Shown here piece by piece: positions 60,301 through 64,000 of a stretch of DNA of 64,000 bases (its first letter is position 1; every line of letters starts with the position of its first letter). This DNA is from Bacteroidota bacterium (GTDB lineage: Bacteria; Bacteroidota; Bacteroidia; Chitinophagales; BACL12). The position numbers and the translations under genes were made by a program. The stretch lies in NCBI GenBank assembly GCA_016718035.1, contig JADKEK010000001.1:806001-870000 (forward strand). The letters are read 5' to 3'. The notes under the pieces were generated by a model that was not told where the DNA came from, searched no databases, and worked only from the letters and a program-made list of their open reading frames with translations.

Positions 60301-61290
60301 ATGCAAAATATTGCCGGGCTTATACAAAATTTGTTTGATGGAGATGAACAATCATTCCACAGCAAAACCCTGGCCATATTTCGTTTTCAGGCTGAAAATT
60401 GTGCTGTTTACAAGGAATTTTTACAGTATTTAGACATTCAGCCTGATGCTGTAACGAGTATTGAATCAATTCCATTTTTACCCATTACCTTATTTAAAAG
60501 TCGAACCGTTTTAATTGACGGCAGCCAAACGGATTTTTACTTTGAAAGCAGCGGAACTACACAAATGGAACGCAGTAAACACTTTGTTCCGGATTTAGGA
60601 TTATATGAAACAAGTTTTCGAAACAGTTTTAAGCTGTTTTATGGAGATGTAAAACAGTATTGTATTGCCGCATTACTCCCCTCCTATTTAGAGCGTAATA
60701 ATGCATCGCTTGTTTATATGTGTAACGATTTAATTACCTTATCACAACAACCGGGAAGTGGGTTTTTTCTTGATAATTTTGCACAACTCGCACAACTCAT
60801 CCGCCACAATGAAGCTAATGGAATTCGCACTTTACTGATTGGTGTTTCATTTGCGTTGATGGATTTTGCTGATAGTTCCCCAATGCACTTGCAACATACT
60901 ACAATAATGGAAACCGGAGGTATGAAAGGCAAACGACCGGAGTTAACGCGAGATGCATTGCATGCTTATTTAAATAAGTGTTTTCACACTTCAACTATAC
61001 ATTCTGAATATGGCATGACCGAATTATTATCACAGGCATATTCAAATGGTAATGGCATTTTTCGAACACCTCCATGGATGAAAATTCTGATTCGGGATAC
61101 AGAAGACCCTTTTACTATTTTAGGGAATAATAAAACAGGTTGTATTAATGTAATTGATTTAGCCAATATTTATTCTTGTAGTTTTATTGCAACTCAGGAT
61201 TTAGGCAAATTACATGAAAACGGTTCATTTGAAGTATTAGGCCGTTTCGATAAAAGTGATGTGCGCGGATGTAATTTAATGGTAGAATAA
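60301..61290 (+). CDS. LuxE-like acyl-protein synthetase
   Basis: 329 residues, related to LuxE, which activates fatty acids with ATP and holds them as an acyl-enzyme. FESSGTTQMERSKHFV (about 80-95) is the nucleotide-binding SSGTT box of the ANL superfamily; HSEYGMTELLSQAY (about 237-250) is the YGMTE motif. C324 in RGCNLMVE, five residues from the end, sits where LuxE has its acyl-accepting cysteine. No luxC, luxD or acyl carrier protein gene is nearby, so this is an orphan. Substrate could be an acyl group for a lipid, a pigment or protein; unknown. Confidence 0.85.
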   Translation: MQNIAGLIQNLFDGDEQSFHSKTLAIFRFQAENCAVYKEFLQYLDIQPDAVTSIESIPFLPITLFKSRTVLIDGSQTDFYFESSGTTQMERSKHFVPDLGLYETSFRNSFKLFYGDVKQYCIAALLPSYLERNNASLVYMCNDLITLSQQPGSGFFLDNFAQLAQLIRHNEANGIRTLLIGVSFALMDFADSSPMHLQHTTIMETGGMKGKRPELTRDALHAYLNKCFHTSTIHSEYGMTELLSQAYSNGNGIFRTPPWMKILIRDTEDPFTILGNNKTGCINVIDLANIYSCSFIATQDLGKLHENGSFEVLGRFDKSDVRGCNLMVE

Positions 61291-61298
61291 CTAGCCCA

Positions 61299-62948
61299 TT
61301 ACTGTTTTGATTTAACCCAATTGATTAAGCCATTGGTACTATTATCATGAGTAGTAATTTTTTCTGTAGTGGTCAATTCCGGTAAAATTGCAGAAGCTAA
61401 TTTTTTACCCAATTCCACTCCCCATTGATCATAACAAAATACATTCCACAATACACCTTGCACAAATATTTTATGCTCGTAAGCAGCAATTAGTTTACCA
61501 AGGTTATATGGATTTAATTCATCGAACATAATGCTGTTGGTAGGTCTATTGCCTTCAAACACACGGAATGGTGTGTGATAATTAATTTGTTCTGTTGTAA
61601 ATCCTTTTGCAGTTAATTCCTGTTTTACTTCATCAGCAGTTTTTCCCTTCATAAAGGCTTCGGTTTGAGCAAAAAAATTGCTGAGCAATAATTGGTGATG
61701 GTTGCCAATTTTATTTAATGATTTTGCCGGTGCAATAAAATCTGCGGGAATAATACTTGTGCCCTGATGCATTAACTGAAAAAATGCGTGTTGCCCATTA
61801 GTGCCTGGTTCTCCCCAAATAATTGGCCCTGTGGCATGGGTAACTCGATTGCCATTTCGGTCGATGTACTTGCCATTACTTTCCATATCCGCTTGTTGGA
61901 GGTAAGCAGCAAATCGATGCAAATATTGGTCGTAGGGTATTATTGCCTGCGTGTTGTATCCAAAAAATTCAATGTACCAGAAACCGATTAATGCCATTAA
62001 CACCGGAATATTTTGATGGAAAGGTTCTGTCAAAAAATGTTGGTCCATGGCATAAGCGCCTTTTAATAATTGTTCAAAATTATCGTAACCAATTGCGAGG
62101 CAAATGGATAAACCAATGGCGCTCCATAATGAATATCTTCCTCCAACCCAATCCCAAAATTCAAACATATTTTCTATTGCAATACCAAATTGCACTACTT
62201 CTTTTTCTGCTGTTGAAAGGGCTACAAAATGTTTGGCAATAAATTTTTCATCATGCGCAGTTTGCAAAAACCATTCACGTGCCGAATGTGCATTTGCCAT
62301 TGTTTCCTGCGTCGTGAATGTTTTGGATGCAATTAAAAATAATGTTGTTTCAGGATTTAATGTATTTAATACTTCAGTAATATGTGTGCCATCAACATTG
62401 GAAACAAAATGCACTTGAAGATGTGGCACTTTATAATGTTTAAGTGCTTCTGTAACCATTACCGGCCCGAGGTCAGAGCCTCCAATACCAATATTTACGA
62501 TATCGGTAAAATAATGATTAGTGTAACCTTTAATATTGCCATCAATAACACCATCGGAAAACGATTTCATTTTGTTCAAAACCGCATTCACTTTGGGCAT
62601 TACATTTTCACCATTTACCATAACAGGGTTACCTGAAAAATTGCGCAGTGCTGTATGTAATACAGGGCGATTTTCTGTAATATTAATCGGTGCACCTTCA
62701 AACATGGCCAGCATTTGGTTTTTTAATTCCATTTCATTTGCCAAATCAACTAGTTGTTGAATTGCCTCAGCGGTTAGCCTGTTTTTAGCATAATCAAACA
62801 ACATATTTTCGAAGTTGATATGCATCTTATCAAAACGATTTGCATCAGCCTGAAACAAATCACGCATATGCACATTTTGCAATTGCAGGAAGGTGTTTTT
62901 CAGATTTGTGTATGCACGTGTTTGATAAAAAGAAGGATATGTTGCCAT
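61299..62948 (-). CDS. pgi: Glucose-6-phosphate isomerase
   Basis: 549 residues, full length. Interconverts glucose 6-phosphate and fructose 6-phosphate. Motifs: IGIGGSDLGPVMVTEALKHY, FVSNVDGTHI, FLIASKTFTTQETMANAHSAR, VGGRYSLWSAIGLSICLAIG (PGI signature), and GEPGTNGQHAFFQLMHQGT with catalytic His, then the late FNPYNLGKLIAAYEHK-type segment. Next to an N-acetylglucosamine-kinase-like gene 5 bases upstream on the same strand, so sugar-phosphate entry and glycolysis may be co-expressed. Confidence 0.96.
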   Translation of the reverse strand: MATYPSFYQTRAYTNLKNTFLQLQNVHMRDLFQADANRFDKMHINFENMLFDYAKNRLTAEAIQQLVDLANEMELKNQMLAMFEGAPINITENRPVLHTALRNFSGNPVMVNGENVMPKVNAVLNKMKSFSDGVIDGNIKGYTNHYFTDIVNIGIGGSDLGPVMVTEALKHYKVPHLQVHFVSNVDGTHITEVLNTLNPETTLFLIASKTFTTQETMANAHSAREWFLQTAHDEKFIAKHFVALSTAEKEVVQFGIAIENMFEFWDWVGGRYSLWSAIGLSICLAIGYDNFEQLLKGAYAMDQHFLTEPFHQNIPVLMALIGFWYIEFFGYNTQAIIPYDQYLHRFAAYLQQADMESNGKYIDRNGNRVTHATGPIIWGEPGTNGQHAFFQLMHQGTSIIPADFIAPAKSLNKIGNHHQLLLSNFFAQTEAFMKGKTADEVKQELTAKGFTTEQINYHTPFRVFEGNRPTNSIMFDELNPYNLGKLIAAYEHKIFVQGVLWNVFCYDQWGVELGKKLASAILPELTTTEKITTHDNSTNGLINWVKSKQ

Positions 62949-62953
62949 ATAAT

Positions 62954-63787
62954 TTACTTATTGTGATATTGGATTAAACCCCAAATAGGTGCAGCAATTA
63001 TTTTACCTACATGAACGCCATGGTTTGCGCAAACCTTACGCAATTGTTCTTCAAAGTGAAAAGCTACAGAGCCCACAAAATGGACGTCCACCGATTTGTA
63101 ATTGCTGAATCGCCAGATATATATTTTAATAAATTCTTCTAATCCAAAATTGATAAAATAGCTGCAATAGGGATGCTGAATATGGTCTTTGTAAAAAGGT
63201 AAAAAGGATGCTATGAATTCGTTCGGTGCGGGCTGGCGATACACTTTTTCGATAATTGAAGCTCTGGTAATTACATACTTTTTTTCAAAGTCAATATGTA
63301 AATCATCAGGTAATAATTGATAACAAAAATCGCGCAGCAATCGTTTTCCAAAATAGGAACCGCTGCCTTCATCACCCAAAATATAACCTAAACTAAAATC
63401 GCTCCCAAAAACATTGTCACCATCGAAATAGCAGGAATTTGAACCTGTTCCCAATATCGCTACAATGCCCGGTTTGCCATTATCAGCAGCAAAAGCAGCT
63501 CCTTCAATATCTGTTTTAATTTGAATAATTGCCGATGGGAATAATTGTTTGAATATCGTTTCCAAACGACTACAATTTGCAGGTGAACCACAACCTGCTC
63601 CATAAAAAAACAGTTCTGAAATGGTTGATTTGTTATCAGTAAGTTCTTTAATATTATTTAGTGCAAGAATAATTTCTTCATCCTTTAAAATATTAGGATT
63701 TAGTCCTGATGAAGTAAATAGCACTTGTTGTTCACCTATTAGTACCCAATCTGTTTTTGTAGAACCGCTATCAGCAATCAATTTCAT
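62954..63787 (-). CDS. N-acetylglucosamine kinase / BadF-BadG-type ATPase
   Basis: 277 residues of the ASKHA sugar-kinase fold: phosphate-1 loop LIADSGSTKTDWVLIG (2-17), connect/phosphate-2 IVAILGTGSNSCYFDG (about 111-126), LGYILGDEGSGSYFGKRLLRD (about 133-153) and an adenosine-binding region near GSVAFHFEEQLR. Glycine- and Asp-rich pattern matches Bacteroidota N-acetylglucosamine kinases, so recycling of cell-wall or environmental GlcNAc is likely. Operon partner of pgi. Ends 5 bases before pgi. Confidence 0.88.
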   Translation of the reverse strand: MKLIADSGSTKTDWVLIGEQQVLFTSSGLNPNILKDEEIILALNNIKELTDNKSTISELFFYGAGCGSPANCSRLETIFKQLFPSAIIQIKTDIEGAAFAADNGKPGIVAILGTGSNSCYFDGDNVFGSDFSLGYILGDEGSGSYFGKRLLRDFCYQLLPDDLHIDFEKKYVITRASIIEKVYRQPAPNEFIASFLPFYKDHIQHPYCSYFINFGLEEFIKIYIWRFSNYKSVDVHFVGSVAFHFEEQLRKVCANHGVHVGKIIAAPIWGLIQYHNK

Positions 63788-63794
63788 GCAAATA

Positions 63795-64000
63795 TTATTT
63801 TTTCATGAACAGCACTTTATCAATGCGTGATGAATCCATATCAATTATTTCAAACTCATATTGTTTCCAGTCGAGACGTTCACCTTCTGTAGGGATACGT
63901 TCTAACTGGTGTAGAATAAATCCAGCTAATGTATTGAATTCAACCTCATCAAGCATTTCAAATTCTTCTTCCATTTCAAAATATTTCAAGAAATCGTAAA
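63795..64000 (-). CDS. CorC/HlyC-domain protein (start outside window)
   Basis: The C-terminal 67 residues of a hemolysin/CNNM-type protein. VEFNTLAGFILHQLERIPTEGERL and YEFEIIDMDSSRIDKVLF form the CorC_HlyC (transporter-associated) domain that ends these proteins. The frame is open to base 64000 and the membrane and CBS domains must lie beyond. Gliding-motility protein GldE is of the same family, but the piece seen does not tell them apart. It lies 7 bases upstream of the GlcNAc-kinase-like gene. Confidence 0.82.
   Translation of the reverse strand, partial: YDFLKYFEMEEEFEMLDEVEFNTLAGFILHQLERIPTEGERLDWKQYEFEIIDMDSSRIDKVLFMKK

Overview
The window is a piece of a chromosome from a member of the phylum Bacteroidota, probably an aerobic, environmental Chitinophagales/Sphingobacteriales-type lineage. 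The evidence is the number of proteins with type 9 secretion system (T9SS) sorting tails (four type A, two gliding-associated type B), promoters of the Bacteroidota TAnnTTTG type, AT-rich DNA with few clear Shine-Dalgarno sequences, and gene sets typical of the phylum (miaB / sigma-54 activator / lptE / TPR protein / secG; DUF5686, DUF4294 and DUF2490 proteins). Oxygen-dependent HemF points to an aerobe. I see no rRNA, tRNA, CRISPR array, insertion sequence, phage gene or replication origin.

Layout. 1-4783: the 3' part of endonuclease III (nth) and a tandem pair of discoidin-like/PD40/OmpA envelope proteins, the first frameshifted and the second lacking a proper start codon. 4786-12310: ilvE, a possible HolD-like protein with rdgB, an ECF sigma factor overlapping a membrane-anchored beta-barrel protein, a DUF5686 outer-membrane protein and an SGNH-like secreted protein. 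12307-16786 (minus): small membrane protein, nucleoside transporter, fluoride channel, bifunctional nuclease, etfBA. 16947-23079: TPR protein with tilS, a T9SS metalloprotease, mdh, a retropepsin-like protein and a frameshifted TPR protein. 23132-33578: accessory secretome with a second metalloprotease, a MopE-repeat protein, a pentapeptide-repeat protein, a ChaN-like protein and two tandem type B adhesin-like proteins. 33882-42285: MMPL-type exporter, lipoprotein, a multicopper-oxidase-fold protein with degraded copper ligands, CapA-like lipoprotein, DUF4294 protein and an SGNH-PKD T9SS protein. 42472-47301 (minus): the secG-to-miaB operon. 47368-53831: membrane glycosyltransferase-like protein, DUF5684-fused signal peptidase I, rlmH, rhomboid protease, threonine aldolase and a DUF937-like protein. 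53937-58809: M1 peptidase, a possible 52-residue gene, and a five-gene operon built around a VTC domain and DUF4956. 58887-64000: hemF, lipoprotein, orphan LuxE-like acyl-protein synthetase, pgi, an N-acetylglucosamine-kinase-like ATPase and the end of a CorC/HlyC protein.

Working together: the housekeeping core covers DNA and nucleotide repair (nth, rdgB), tRNA and rRNA modification (tilS, miaB, rlmH), central metabolism (mdh, pgi, etfAB, ilvE) and protein export (secG, lepB). The rest is largely envelope and secretion biology. The points most worth a second look are the VTC-DUF4956-DUF2490 operon, the sigma factor/single-span/beta-barrel pair, the degenerate multicopper oxidase, the tandem OmpA-like pair with an altered peptidoglycan-binding residue, and three sites where one lost base explains a broken gene.
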